A stretch of 5,382 nucleotides of DNA, from contig CAIYWO010000435.1 in the NCBI GenBank assembly GCA_903929925.1, positions 1-5,382 of the forward strand, given 5' to 3'. Of the stretch, positions 1 through 5,382 are shown piece after piece. Position numbers and translations under genes: made by a program. Position 1 is the first letter of the stretch. Each line of letters begins with the position of its first letter. The notes under the pieces were generated by a model. It was given only the letters and a program-made list of their open reading frames with translations. It had not been told where the DNA came from and did not search any database. This stretch comes from an uncultured beta proteobacterium. GTDB taxonomy: Bacteria; Pseudomonadota; Gammaproteobacteria; Burkholderiales; Burkholderiaceae_B.

Positions 1-174
1 ATGACAGACTTTGCATCTATTTTGCATGATAGTCCTGCTGCAGTTGAGGGGCGGCCCGTTATTGTTCCTGGTGAAATCGAATTGAACAAAATGAGGCAAC
101 AGCGCGCAGAGGGTATTAAGCTTGATGCCGCGACTGTCACGGTGTTGCATCAGCACGCCGCTAGCGCGAAATAA
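1..174 (+). CDS. C-terminal end of a probable Ldh2-family (malate/L-lactate/ureidoglycolate) dehydrogenase, 5' partial
   Basis: An open frame from the first base to a TAA at 172-174 gives 57 residues. It contains VPGEIEL (about residues 22-28) followed by QRAEGIKLDAATV (about 34-46). This PGE...R..GI.L pattern is how the C-terminus of the Ldh2 family of NAD(P)-dependent 2-hydroxyacid dehydrogenases (malate/L-lactate dehydrogenase, AllD/YlbC type) usually ends, with the final helix after the GI.L turn. Members are about 330-360 residues, so most of the gene, including the cofactor and substrate sites, would lie upstream of the window. The ATG at base 1 is then probably an internal Met, not the start. 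No ribosome binding site can be judged. The same-strand EamA-type transporter begins 57 bases downstream and may be co-transcribed, but the substrate cannot be told from this fragment. The alternative is a complete 57-residue hypothetical protein, which I consider less likely. Confidence 0.62.
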   Translation: MTDFASILHDSPAAVEGRPVIVPGEIELNKMRQQRAEGIKLDAATVTVLHQHAASAK

Positions 175-188
175 AAGCGCGAAATAAA
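163..188. repeat. Perfect 13-bp tandem duplication across a stop codon
   Basis: AGCGCGAAATAAA occurs twice head to tail, at 163-175 and 176-188, with no mismatch. The first copy supplies the last codons and the TAA of the upstream dehydrogenase fragment. The second lies in the intergenic space, with its own TAA in a different frame. This looks like a recent slippage or short tandem duplication and does not alter the encoded protein. Confidence 0.9.
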
Positions 189-231
189 GACGCCGAACGT
201 TAAACGTATTTTTAGAGATGGGTTGGCCAAG

Positions 232-1146
232 ATGACAGTGCATGAATGGACATGGTTGTGGATTCCAGCGTCAATCTTCGCGGCGGCCGCGCAGGCGGGG
301 CGTAACGCGATTCAGCGCAGTTTGACTGAGCAGCTTGGTACGCTTGGCGCGACACAAGTCCGGTTTTTGTATGGTTTCCCGTTTGCGTTTCTCTTTACGT
401 TGATTGCAATACTTGTCACGGGTTCGGTCCTGCCCAAGATGAACCTAGAGTTCGCGTTATTTGTGCTGGCCGGCGCCTTATCGCAAATCGCAGCGACCGC
501 ACTGATGTTGGCAGCGATGCGTCAACGGGCCTTTGTTGTGGTGACTGCTTGGACAAAAACTGAGCCTGTGCAGGTTGCCCTTTTTGGCATGATTGTGTTG
601 GGTGACCAGATATCTTTACTCGCGATGGGTGCGATTATTGTCGCAACGGTAGGCGTCACGGTCATGGCCTCTAAGCCAGCATCCGGTGGCGAATCGGGCC
701 CTGCCTGGCAACCTGTTGTATTGGGCTTGTTGGCTGCAGCGTGTTTTGCGATCGCTGCGGTGTCCTTTCGCGGTGGCATACTCGCCCTAGGTGAGGCGCA
801 TTTCTTTGTGCGGGCTTCCTGGACGTTAACCTGCGGCCTCGGCTTGCAAACCGTGCTGCTAGCGGCGTGGATGATGACCTTTCACTACGAAGCGTGGGTA
901 AAGTGTTTGAAAGCCTGGCGGATATCAATCTGGGGTGGGTTGCTTGGAGCGTCTGCGTCGCAAGGCTGGTTTCTAGGTTTTGCGCTGACAGCAGCAGCCA
1001 ATGTGCGCACACTCGGACTGGTTGAGGTGTTATTTGCCCAGTTACTTTCTTGGCGCGTATTCTTGAGTAAGAGTACACGGCGGGAGACGCTCGGCATTGT
1101 GCTAATCGTTGCCGGCGTCGCCTGTCTCTTATTGACGATGCCCTAA
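232..1146 (+). CDS. EamA-domain (drug/metabolite transporter superfamily) permease
   Basis: The 304-residue product is strongly hydrophobic, with about ten membrane segments (roughly residues 8-22, 42-62, 72-96, 100-121, 127-146, 161-178, 190-213, 230-254, 258-278 and 285-302). This is the usual length and topology of the DMT superfamily with two EamA repeats, residues about 10-146 and 161-302. Each repeat carries the family's Glu-containing helix followed by a final helix: EPVQVALF near 111 and VEVLFAQL near 264. The first repeat keeps an LGD turn like the usual LGE. In the second the turn is replaced by LSK. Such proteins sit in the inner membrane and export or import small metabolites; the substrate cannot be inferred here. 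I chose ATG at 232. An in-frame TTG at 223 is possible and has AGAG at 214-217 five bases before it, whereas ATG 232 has no close Shine-Dalgarno. The gene follows the dehydrogenase fragment on the same strand and converges on cpoB, with 25 bases between stops. Confidence 0.85.
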   Translation: MTVHEWTWLWIPASIFAAAAQAGRNAIQRSLTEQLGTLGATQVRFLYGFPFAFLFTLIAILVTGSVLPKMNLEFALFVLAGALSQIAATALMLAAMRQRAFVVVTAWTKTEPVQVALFGMIVLGDQISLLAMGAIIVATVGVTVMASKPASGGESGPAWQPVVLGLLAAACFAIAAVSFRGGILALGEAHFFVRASWTLTCGLGLQTVLLAAWMMTFHYEAWVKCLKAWRISIWGGLLGASASQGWFLGFALTAAANVRTLGLVEVLFAQLLSWRVFLSKSTRRETLGIVLIVAGVACLLLTMP

Positions 1147-1164
1147 GGGTTCGGAGCTGACTGC

Positions 1165-1195
1165 AAACGCCTTACTGTAAAAGAGGTAGGCGCTT
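1165..1195 (-). terminator. Weak candidate hairpin terminator at the end of cpoB
   Basis: Read on the minus strand, AAGCGCCT (1195-1188) can pair with AGGCGTTT (1172-1165) as eight base pairs including one G-U, around a 15-base loop that contains the end of cpoB. The stem ends in UUU, but no further U-run follows, so it is not a textbook intrinsic terminator. It is the only inverted repeat I see in the convergent junction. In the plus-strand transcript the G-U becomes an A-C mismatch, so it fits the tol-pal transcript better than the transporter transcript. Confidence 0.3.
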
Positions 1196-1864
1196 GGCTG
1201 CTGTGTCAGCCGCAGGTGTACCCTTGTAGTCTTTGATAATACGCTGCAGAGTGACTTTGGCACCTGCACGATTATTGAGCTCAATCTGGCAGGCTGCGAC
1301 CATCAACAGAGCGTCAGGCGCGCGCTGCTGGGTTGGGTACTTCTGAACCATTGCCTGCAAGGTCCCCATCGCGCCTTTGAAGTCTTTCATTGCATAGCGG
1401 CTGCTACCCAGATAAAACTGTGCGGTTGGTGTGAGCGTACTGTCTGGGTACAGCGTCATGAACGCTGTCAGATTCTGCACCGTTTCTTTGTATTGGCCTT
1501 TGCGAAACGTTTCCATCGACTGATCGAATGCTGATTGCTCTCTCGGGTCTTGCGACCGAGCGTCTGGCGCACGCCCACCACCCGAAGCGCTTGCACCACC
1601 ACCTGCACCACCTGGGCGTGTGAGTTGCTCCATCTCGCCCCGCAAACGCGCGACCTCTTGTTCTAAGCCTTCGATTTGGTCAGCCAGTTGAATGCGTGCG
1701 CGTTGGTTTGCTTCCGTCAAAATTTTGATTTGTTGGCGCAAGTCAACGATCGCTTTGCGAGCGTCGTCGTCGGCAAAGGCGAAGGTGGCCTGGCTAAATA
1801 GAACGCCGCCCGAAAGAGTGAGTCCGATCACGGCCTGGCGAATAATCGATGATTTAAGAATCAT
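1172..1864 (-). CDS. cpoB: Cell division coordinator CpoB (YbgF), periplasmic Tol-Pal accessory protein
   Basis: The product is a 230-residue periplasmic protein. In E. coli CpoB binds TolA and PBP1B and couples peptidoglycan synthesis with Tol-driven outer-membrane constriction at the septum. The layout matches the family: a signal peptide ending ATFAFA about residue 31; an N-terminal coiled coil about 34-82 (heptad-like DLRQQIKILTEAN, then QIEGLEQEVARLRGEME) of the type that trimerises; a Gly/Ala/Ser-rich linker about 84-98; and three TPR-like repeats from about 110 to the end, with motifs FRKGQYKETV, YLGSSRYAMKDFKGA and ACQIELNNRAGAK. E. coli CpoB is 263 residues, so the length is normal. 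The frame stays open upstream to an ATG at 1924, but the start at 1864 directly precedes the signal peptide and has a good AAAGGA seven bases upstream. It is the last gene of the cluster, 72 bases after pal. The role in betaproteobacteria is inferred by homology; the lipoprotein LpoB that works with PBP1B in enterics may be absent. Confidence 0.93.
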   Translation of the reverse strand: MILKSSIIRQAVIGLTLSGGVLFSQATFAFADDDARKAIVDLRQQIKILTEANQRARIQLADQIEGLEQEVARLRGEMEQLTRPGGAGGGASASGGGRAPDARSQDPREQSAFDQSMETFRKGQYKETVQNLTAFMTLYPDSTLTPTAQFYLGSSRYAMKDFKGAMGTLQAMVQKYPTQQRAPDALLMVAACQIELNNRAGAKVTLQRIIKDYKGTPAADTAAKRLPLLQ

Positions 1865-1871
1865 GGGTAAT

Positions 1872-1877
1872 TCCTTT
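1872..1877 (-). promoter_or_regulatory. cpoB ribosome binding site (decides the start)
   Basis: AAAGGA on the minus strand lies seven bases before the ATG at 1864. It supports that start over the longer frame from 1924, whose 20 extra residues would run through the intergenic hairpin and bury the signal peptide. Confidence 0.75.
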
Positions 1878-1885
1878 CTAAAGTA

Positions 1886-1911
1886 ACAGGGCGGCCTATC
1901 AGCCGCCCCGC
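1886..1911 (-). promoter_or_regulatory. GC-rich intergenic hairpin between pal and cpoB
   Basis: On the minus strand GGGCGGC and GCCGCCC pair perfectly around the six-base loop TGATAG (1889-1908). The stem extends by a G-U, a C-G and a G-U pair to ten base pairs (1886-1911). It lies 25 bases after the pal stop and 8 bases before the cpoB Shine-Dalgarno. The bases after it (ACTTTAG) have no U-run, so full termination is unlikely. Plausible roles, all inferred, are protection of the 3' end of the pal message, partial attenuation so that cpoB is made at a lower level than the abundant Pal, or an RNA processing site. A REP-like repeat found elsewhere in the genome is also possible. Confidence 0.7.
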
Positions 1912-1936
1912 ACAAGTCTAACAATGGCAGTACGAC

Positions 1937-2422
1937 TTAACGCTTGTAGTTGAAATCCGCGCGACGGTTTTCAGCGTAGTCTGCATCACTGTCACCCAGA
2001 GCTTTGGGCTTCTCTTTACCGAAGCTGATGGTTTCAACTTGGGTATCGGAAACACCAATCAGTGTCAGCATACGGCGCACGGCTTCCGCACGGCGCTGGC
2101 CAAGTGCCAGGTTGTACTCGGAACCGCCACGTGCATCGGTGTTGCCTTCAATCACAACACGCTGCTGTGGCTTACTTGCCAAATATTTGCCATGTGTTTC
2201 TACGAGGCCACGATACTGCTCGCTTACGCTATAGCTGTTGAAATCAAAGTAAACAGAGCGCTGCTTAGCCAGAATGCTTTGTGGGTTGAACGGGTCAAGA
2301 ATGCCCGAACCGTCAGCGCCGGCGCCAGCGCCAGCCTGATCATCCAGGGACACTGAACTACAAGCAGCGAGACTTGCGGCAACTGCTGCGATGGTTAATG
2401 CTTTGGCGATACGAGCTTTCAT
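1937..2422 (-). CDS. pal: Peptidoglycan-associated outer-membrane lipoprotein Pal
   Basis: Pal anchors the outer membrane to the cell wall by binding meso-diaminopimelate in peptidoglycan. It is released or retained through competition with TolB. The 161-residue product starts with a lipoprotein signal peptide ending in the lipobox LAAC. Cys21 would be lipidated, and Ser at +2 fits sorting to the outer membrane. A flexible Ala/Gly-rich tether follows (about 30-40), then the OmpA-like domain from about residue 56. Family landmarks are VYFDFNSYSV (57-66), GNTDARG (93-99), EYNLALGQRRAEAV (102-115), FGKEKP (134-139) and the closing NRRAD (152-156). Asp96 and Arg111 occupy the usual ligand-contact positions. 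The consensus Glu of TDERG is Ala97 here. E. coli Pal is 173 residues, so length is normal. A clear AAAGGA (2429-2434) lies six bases before the ATG. The gene is 26 bases after tolB and 72 before cpoB. Confidence 0.97.
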   Translation of the reverse strand: MKARIAKALTIAAVAASLAACSSVSLDDQAGAGAGADGSGILDPFNPQSILAKQRSVYFDFNSYSVSEQYRGLVETHGKYLASKPQQRVVIEGNTDARGGSEYNLALGQRRAEAVRRMLTLIGVSDTQVETISFGKEKPKALGDSDADYAENRRADFNYKR

Positions 2423-2448
2423 GATATTTCCTTTGCTAGGAGATTCGA

Positions 2449-3777
2449 CTATTTGGAAAACGGGCCCCAGGTGGGTTCGCGGATTTCACCGTTTAGGATC
2501 GATAGTGTTTGACGTACGCGCCCATCGCTGGACACACCTGCCAAGACACTCCGACCGCCTTGGACGGCGGCGTACAACACTTGCATGCCATTAGGCGCGA
2601 AACTTGGCGACTGATCATCTCGTCCACCTGTTAGGAAGGACTCGGTGTTGTTCGTTAGATTCAACGAAACGATACGGTATGCCCCGTCTCGGCGCGTTAC
2701 GGTAAGCAACGTTTTGCCATCTGGAGAAATTCTAGGTGAGATATTGTAACCGCCGTTGAAGGTAATGCGGCGCGGCTCCCCACCATCAAGTCCAACCTGA
2801 TAGACCTGTGGGCTGCCACTGCGGTCGCTTGTGAAGTAGATGGAGCGCCCATCAGGACTGAATACAGGCTCAGTATCGATGAGTGGCGAGCGCGTGATAC
2901 GTCGCAAGTTCGAGCCATCAGCAGCGCTCACGGTGTAAATCTGTGACAAGCCATCACGTGTCAGTACAACCGCTAATTGGCTACCGTCAGGTGACCAGGC
3001 GGGTGCCGAGTTATTGCCTTTGTAATTGGCAACCGGGAAGCGCTTGCTGGTAGCCAGTTGGTGCACGTATACCACTGGCTTGCCGGACTCAAAGCTCACA
3101 TAGGCTAGACGTGAGCCGTCTGGCGACCATGCAGGCGAAATGACGGGCTCGCGTGAGCGCAGTGCCACCTGGGGGTTTTGACCGTCCGCATCAGCGATTT
3201 GTAGCTCGTACGTATTGCCCTGTTTGAGGACATAGGCGATACGCGTTGCAAAAACGCCCCGAATCCCGGTGATTTTCTCGTAGATGCGATCGGCAATTTG
3301 GTGTGCGATGCGTCGAAGTTCTTTCTCGGTACCTGAGAAAGCGACCCCATCCAGTGGACCGCGTTTGACGGTGTCGCCAAGGCGGTATTTAACCTCGAAG
3401 CGGCCATCTGGAGTACGAACGACCGTCCCGTAGGCGATGAAGTCTGCACCGCGTGTGCGCCACTCATCGTAAGCAATAGGCGTGTCTACCGTTAGGTTAG
3501 AGCCAGAAGTCGAAATAAGGCGAAACTGCCCCGACCGTGTCAGATCGGCACGGATAATTTCAGCAATTTGAGCGCCTGCGGCGTCACCGCTGAAGTCTGC
3601 AATCGCAACGGGGTATTGCTGTGCGCCTGTACCCGAGATGTCTACCCTTAGCTGCGCCTGCGCGGGGATGGCGGCGACCAAGCCTAGCAACGCGAGACAA
3701 AGTGCGAACCACATGCGAGCGTTCTGTAGAAGAGCACGGGTAGCTTCCCTGGTGCCGTACGAGCGGGTGAACGTCAT
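2449..3777 (-). CDS. tolB: Tol-Pal system beta-propeller protein TolB
   Basis: TolB is a soluble periplasmic protein that binds Pal and is pulled off it by energised TolA, so Pal can be redistributed to the division site. The 442-residue product has a long signal peptide with a basic region of about 22 residues, a hydrophobic core (about 23-38) and cleavage after PAQA near residue 41. The mature end QLRVDISG holds the N-terminal segment that contacts TolA. The N-terminal alpha/beta domain runs to about residue 165. The rest is a six-bladed propeller of PD40-type repeats: two PAWSPDG motifs, then PVFSPDG, PRISPDG and PSFAPNG, spaced about 44 residues, with a closing REPTWGPF. E. coli TolB is 430 residues. 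I chose ATG 3777. The frame extends to an ATG at 3870 inside tolA, but that would add 31 residues before the signal peptide. ATG 3714 is possible but has no ribosome binding site. The gene begins 17 bases after the tolA stop. Confidence 0.96.
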   Translation of the reverse strand: MTFTRSYGTREATRALLQNARMWFALCLALLGLVAAIPAQAQLRVDISGTGAQQYPVAIADFSGDAAGAQIAEIIRADLTRSGQFRLISTSGSNLTVDTPIAYDEWRTRGADFIAYGTVVRTPDGRFEVKYRLGDTVKRGPLDGVAFSGTEKELRRIAHQIADRIYEKITGIRGVFATRIAYVLKQGNTYELQIADADGQNPQVALRSREPVISPAWSPDGSRLAYVSFESGKPVVYVHQLATSKRFPVANYKGNNSAPAWSPDGSQLAVVLTRDGLSQIYTVSAADGSNLRRITRSPLIDTEPVFSPDGRSIYFTSDRSGSPQVYQVGLDGGEPRRITFNGGYNISPRISPDGKTLLTVTRRDGAYRIVSLNLTNNTESFLTGGRDDQSPSFAPNGMQVLYAAVQGGRSVLAGVSSDGRVRQTLSILNGEIREPTWGPFSK

Positions 3778-3788
3778 ATTTTTGCGAG

Positions 3789-3793
3789 CTCCT
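3789..3793 (-). promoter_or_regulatory. tolB ribosome binding site (decides the start)
   Basis: AGGAG on the minus strand lies in the 17-base gap after the tolA stop, 11 bases before the ATG at 3777. The spacing is slightly long, but it is the only purine-rich site near any candidate start, and it argues against the upstream ATG at 3870 and the internal one at 3714. Confidence 0.65.
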
Positions 3794-3794
3794 G

Positions 3795-4841
3795 TCAATC
3801 GTACATATTGTAATTGACGTCTATGTAACCTGGGTAGGTGCCGGAGGGTGGTCTGGGGAAGGGAGTGCATCGCCGGATTCCGGTTTCCACCGCTCGATCA
3901 AAATTCGGATTGCCTGAGCCGCGGGTGAGTTTGACATCGGCAATCGTGCCATCGGGGCGCAGTTGTACGCGATAGACCGCCGCTGGGTTGGTTGAGCCAC
4001 TACGTGGTGGCGTTGGGAACGCCACGCCGGGCTGCACGCAGGCCCGCACCTGGGCGCCATACCCATCATTACGACCACCGCCAGCCTGGTTGCGATCCGC
4101 CGTGCCCCCTGGGATGCCAGCGGCACCCATCGCGTCGTTGCGGAAGGCATCGCGCAAGGCTTGTTCGCGCTTTGCCGCTGCGGCAGCCGCTTCCTTGGCC
4201 TTTTGATCTGCTTGTGCCTTCTCTTTTGCCTTTTGGTCAGCCTCGGCTTTTTCTTTCGCTTTTTTGTCAGCTTCTTCTTTTTTCTTCTTTTCCAGGGCAG
4301 CTTTGGCAGCAGCTTCTTCTTTGGCGCGCTTTTCGGCTTCGATGCGCTCTGCTTTTTCGCGCTGTTGTTCTAGGCGCTCACGCTCTCGCTTAGCGGCGAG
4401 TTCGCGTTCCCGCTTGATGCGCTCTTCTTCTTTTCTGACCTCTTCCCGCTCAAGTCGCTCTTGCTCAGCGCGCTTTTTACGCTCTTCATCGAGCGCGATC
4501 TCGGGGTCGACCTCAGCCTTCGGCGGAGGCGCGGCCGTGGAGGGCGTGGGTGGAGGAGGAGGGGGAGGAGGTGCAGGCGCCGGTTCGGGCTCTGGCGTGG
4601 GCTCGGGCTTTGGTTCTACTTTTGCCGGAGGCTGCGGTGGCGGATTCACTGGGCTATTGCCATCGGCCCATAACTGAATCTGCATGGGACCCTCAGCCTC
4701 GGTTTTCCAGTTAAGGCCAACCACCAACAACAAGACAAGCACGAGGTGTGCAAGCAAAGCCCAGCCAAACGCCCACTTATCTAGCGTTTGTTTGGGCGGC
4801 AACATAGGTCCGCTAGCAGGCGTTGCTTTACGTGGCGTCAT
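3795..4841 (-). CDS. tolA: Inner-membrane-anchored periplasm-spanning protein TolA
   Basis: TolA passes the proton-motive force harvested by TolQ-TolR to TolB-Pal across the periplasm. The 348-residue product has the three-part TolA build. Domain I is one membrane helix (about 23-43) containing His32, the conserved His of the TolA/TonB anchor; the usual Ser four residues earlier is Ala28. Next come a Pro/Glu/Lys-rich stretch (64-113, with eight consecutive prolines 91-98) and a long charged helix, domain II (about 114-235), ending in a ten-residue tandem repeat (191-220). The globular domain III (about 258-348) resembles TonB C-terminal domains: YRVQLRPDGTIADVKL, GSGNPNFDRAVETGI and CTPFPRPP. 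Cys268 and Cys325 could form a disulfide. E. coli TolA is 421 residues; length varies with domain II. The start is uncertain: ATG 4841 is the first in frame after the tolR stop but has no close ribosome binding site. ATG 4805 (residue 13) is the alternative. It lies 42 bases after tolR and 17 before tolB. Confidence 0.95.
   Translation of the reverse strand: MTPRKATPASGPMLPPKQTLDKWAFGWALLAHLVLVLLLVVGLNWKTEAEGPMQIQLWADGNSPVNPPPQPPAKVEPKPEPTPEPEPAPAPPPPPPPPTPSTAAPPPKAEVDPEIALDEERKKRAEQERLEREEVRKEEERIKRERELAAKRERERLEQQREKAERIEAEKRAKEEAAAKAALEKKKKEEADKKAKEKAEADQKAKEKAQADQKAKEAAAAAAKREQALRDAFRNDAMGAAGIPGGTADRNQAGGGRNDGYGAQVRACVQPGVAFPTPPRSGSTNPAAVYRVQLRPDGTIADVKLTRGSGNPNFDRAVETGIRRCTPFPRPPSGTYPGYIDVNYNMYD
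4182..4271 (-). repeat. Three degenerate 30-bp tandem repeats in tolA domain II
   Basis: TolA residues 191-220 read as three ten-residue units: ADKKAKEKAE, ADQKAKEKAQ and ADQKAKEAAA. At the DNA level these are 30-bp units that differ mostly at third codon positions. They extend the charged periplasmic helix. In-frame gain or loss of units would change TolA length without breaking the gene. Confidence 0.85.
4548..4571 (-). repeat. Eight-proline run in tolA; G-rich on the opposite strand
   Basis: Eight consecutive CCN codons encode Pro91-98. The plus strand here is a succession of GG/GGG tracts separated by single T or A bases. Proline runs of this length stall ribosomes unless elongation factor P acts, and the run stiffens the segment between the membrane helix and the charged helix. 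Any quadruplex would form on the template strand, not in the mRNA. Confidence 0.85.
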
Positions 4842-4883
4842 GGGCGGTGCAACAGGCTTGGTGCGTGCGTGCGCAAATCCTTT

Positions 4884-5363
4884 TCATCGTCTGTTGGTTG
4901 GCTTGGCGGCAGGTTTGGCGTTTGGTGTCGGCGCGTCACTTTTTTGGTCGACTAGCAATCCGAGTTTGGTCACACCATTTTTACGCAAATCATCCATGAC
5001 TTTCATGACAGATTCATACGGTACTTTGCCGTCCGCAGCAATCACGACGGGCTGCTCCGGTTTGAGTTCAGACAGAATGGTCTGCGCTAGGGCGCTACGC
5101 TCTACGGGAACGTTGACGGCACCTGGTTCACGCTTGCGCCAGGACAGTTTCCCGTCTTCGGTAATTTGGATTTCAATCGGCGTCAATGGTACGTTCGCCG
5201 CTTGACCGACTGAGGGTAATTCAATTACCCCAGGCGTGATGAGCGGTGCAGTGACCATAAAAATCACAAGTAGTACCAACATCACATCGATGTATGGCAC
5301 GACGTTGATTTCGTTCTTCAGGCGTCGGCCTGGGCGCCCTGAGCTCGAGCGAACGGAGGACAT
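4884..5363 (-). CDS. tolR: Tol-Pal inner-membrane motor protein TolR (ExbD/TolR family)
   Basis: TolR forms, with TolQ, the proton channel that energises TolA. The 159-residue product has a short basic cytoplasmic N-terminus, one membrane helix (about 22-40) with the signature INVVPYIDVMLVLLVIF, and then the family's TAPL turn. Asp26 is the expected proton-carrying residue, equivalent to Asp23 of E. coli TolR. The periplasmic domain (about 41-140) ends in the conserved VVIAADGKVPYESVMKVMDD and KLGLLVDQ, which form the peptidoglycan-binding dimer region in known structures. A Lys/Pro/Ala-rich tail (about 141-159) extends beyond that, giving a slightly longer protein than E. coli TolR (142). 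The start at 5363 overlaps the tolQ stop (TAATG), with AGGTG (5369-5373) five bases upstream. The frame of tolR is the same as that of tolA, separated by the TGA and 14 sense codons. Confidence 0.97.
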   Translation of the reverse strand: MSSVRSSSGRPGRRLKNEINVVPYIDVMLVLLVIFMVTAPLITPGVIELPSVGQAANVPLTPIEIQITEDGKLSWRKREPGAVNVPVERSALAQTILSELKPEQPVVIAADGKVPYESVMKVMDDLRKNGVTKLGLLVDQKSDAPTPNAKPAAKPTNRR

Positions 5364-5382
5364 TAGCGCACCTGTCGTTGCA
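5363..5382 (-). CDS. tolQ: Last codons of tolQ (3' partial end only)
   Basis: Reading the minus strand in from the window edge gives two bases of a codon, then CAA CGA CAG GTG CGC TAA, i.e. (L/M)QRQVR and stop. TolQ proteins commonly end in an ILxRQ-type motif, and TolQ is expected directly upstream of tolR. The TAA shares its last A with the ATG of tolR, a tight overlap that suggests translational coupling. The evidence is only five residues plus context; the rest of the gene lies beyond the window. Confidence 0.6.

Noticed and set aside
195..213. Short ACGT-TAA-ACGT inverted repeat followed by a T-run, upstream of the transporter
   Set aside because: The stem is only four base pairs with a three-base loop, too weak to call a terminator. 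I also could not find a convincing -35/-10 pair here.
671..1078. A 135-residue minus-strand frame inside the transporter gene
   Set aside because: The plus-strand frame encodes a clear ten-helix permease. The antisense product has no domain character and no start context.
1865..1924. A 20-residue extension of CpoB from the ATG at 1924
   Set aside because: It would translate through the intergenic hairpin and bury the signal peptide. A good AAAGGA precedes the ATG at 1864.
3778..3870. A 31-residue N-terminal extension of TolB from the ATG at 3870
   Set aside because: It overlaps the end of tolA and would place a hydrophilic stretch before the signal peptide. AGGAG sits ahead of the ATG at 3777.
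4264..4677. A 137-residue plus-strand frame, rich in Ser, Arg and Gly, opposite tolA
   Set aside because: It is the antisense shadow of the Lys/Glu/Pro-rich tolA codons. It has low-complexity composition and no recognisable domain or ribosome binding site.
4861..4874. (GTGC)3 tetranucleotide repeat between tolR and tolA
   Set aside because: Three units are too few to suggest phase variation, and it lies outside both coding frames.
4828..4887. A 19-codon minus-strand frame whose ATG overlaps the tolR stop (ATGA) and which runs into the tolA start
   Set aside because: It has no ribosome binding site and a Cys/Thr-rich product of no recognisable type. Chance overlap is the simplest reading, though it sits at the unclear tolA start.

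Overview
The window is an ordinary chromosomal segment of a betaproteobacterium, most likely order Burkholderiales and probably family Alcaligenaceae (Bordetella/Achromobacter relatives). That placement rests on the recognisable sequence character of Pal, TolB and TolR, recalled from memory and not checked by a search. Base composition is moderate, near half G+C by eye, so a lower-GC member of that group is possible; I do not name a genus.

About three quarters of the window (1172-5382) is the minus-strand Tol-Pal cluster, read right to left: the last codons of tolQ, then tolR, tolA, tolB, pal and cpoB (ybgF). Gene gaps are short: a 1-base overlap tolQ/tolR, then 42, 17, 26 and 72 bases. This fits one operon. 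The 72-base pal-cpoB gap holds a strong GC-rich hairpin. TolQ-TolR-TolA form the inner-membrane, proton-motive-force-driven motor. TolB (periplasm) and Pal (outer-membrane lipoprotein that binds peptidoglycan) are the outer partners. CpoB is the periplasmic coiled-coil/TPR protein that links Tol to septal peptidoglycan synthesis. Together they keep the outer membrane intact and drive its constriction at division.

The left part (1-1146) is on the plus strand and converges on cpoB with a 25-base gap. It holds the C-terminal end of a probable malate/L-lactate dehydrogenase (Ldh2) family oxidoreductase, cut by the window edge, followed 57 bases later by a ten-helix EamA/DMT-type transporter. A perfect 13-bp tandem duplication spans the stop codon of the dehydrogenase.

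There is no stretch over 300 bases without a gene, and I see no RNA gene, mobile element, CRISPR array or phage gene. I looked for an undescribed system and did not find one. The points worth a second look are small: the pal-cpoB hairpin, the poorly defined tolA start in frame with tolR, the tandem repeats in tolA, and the 13-bp duplication.
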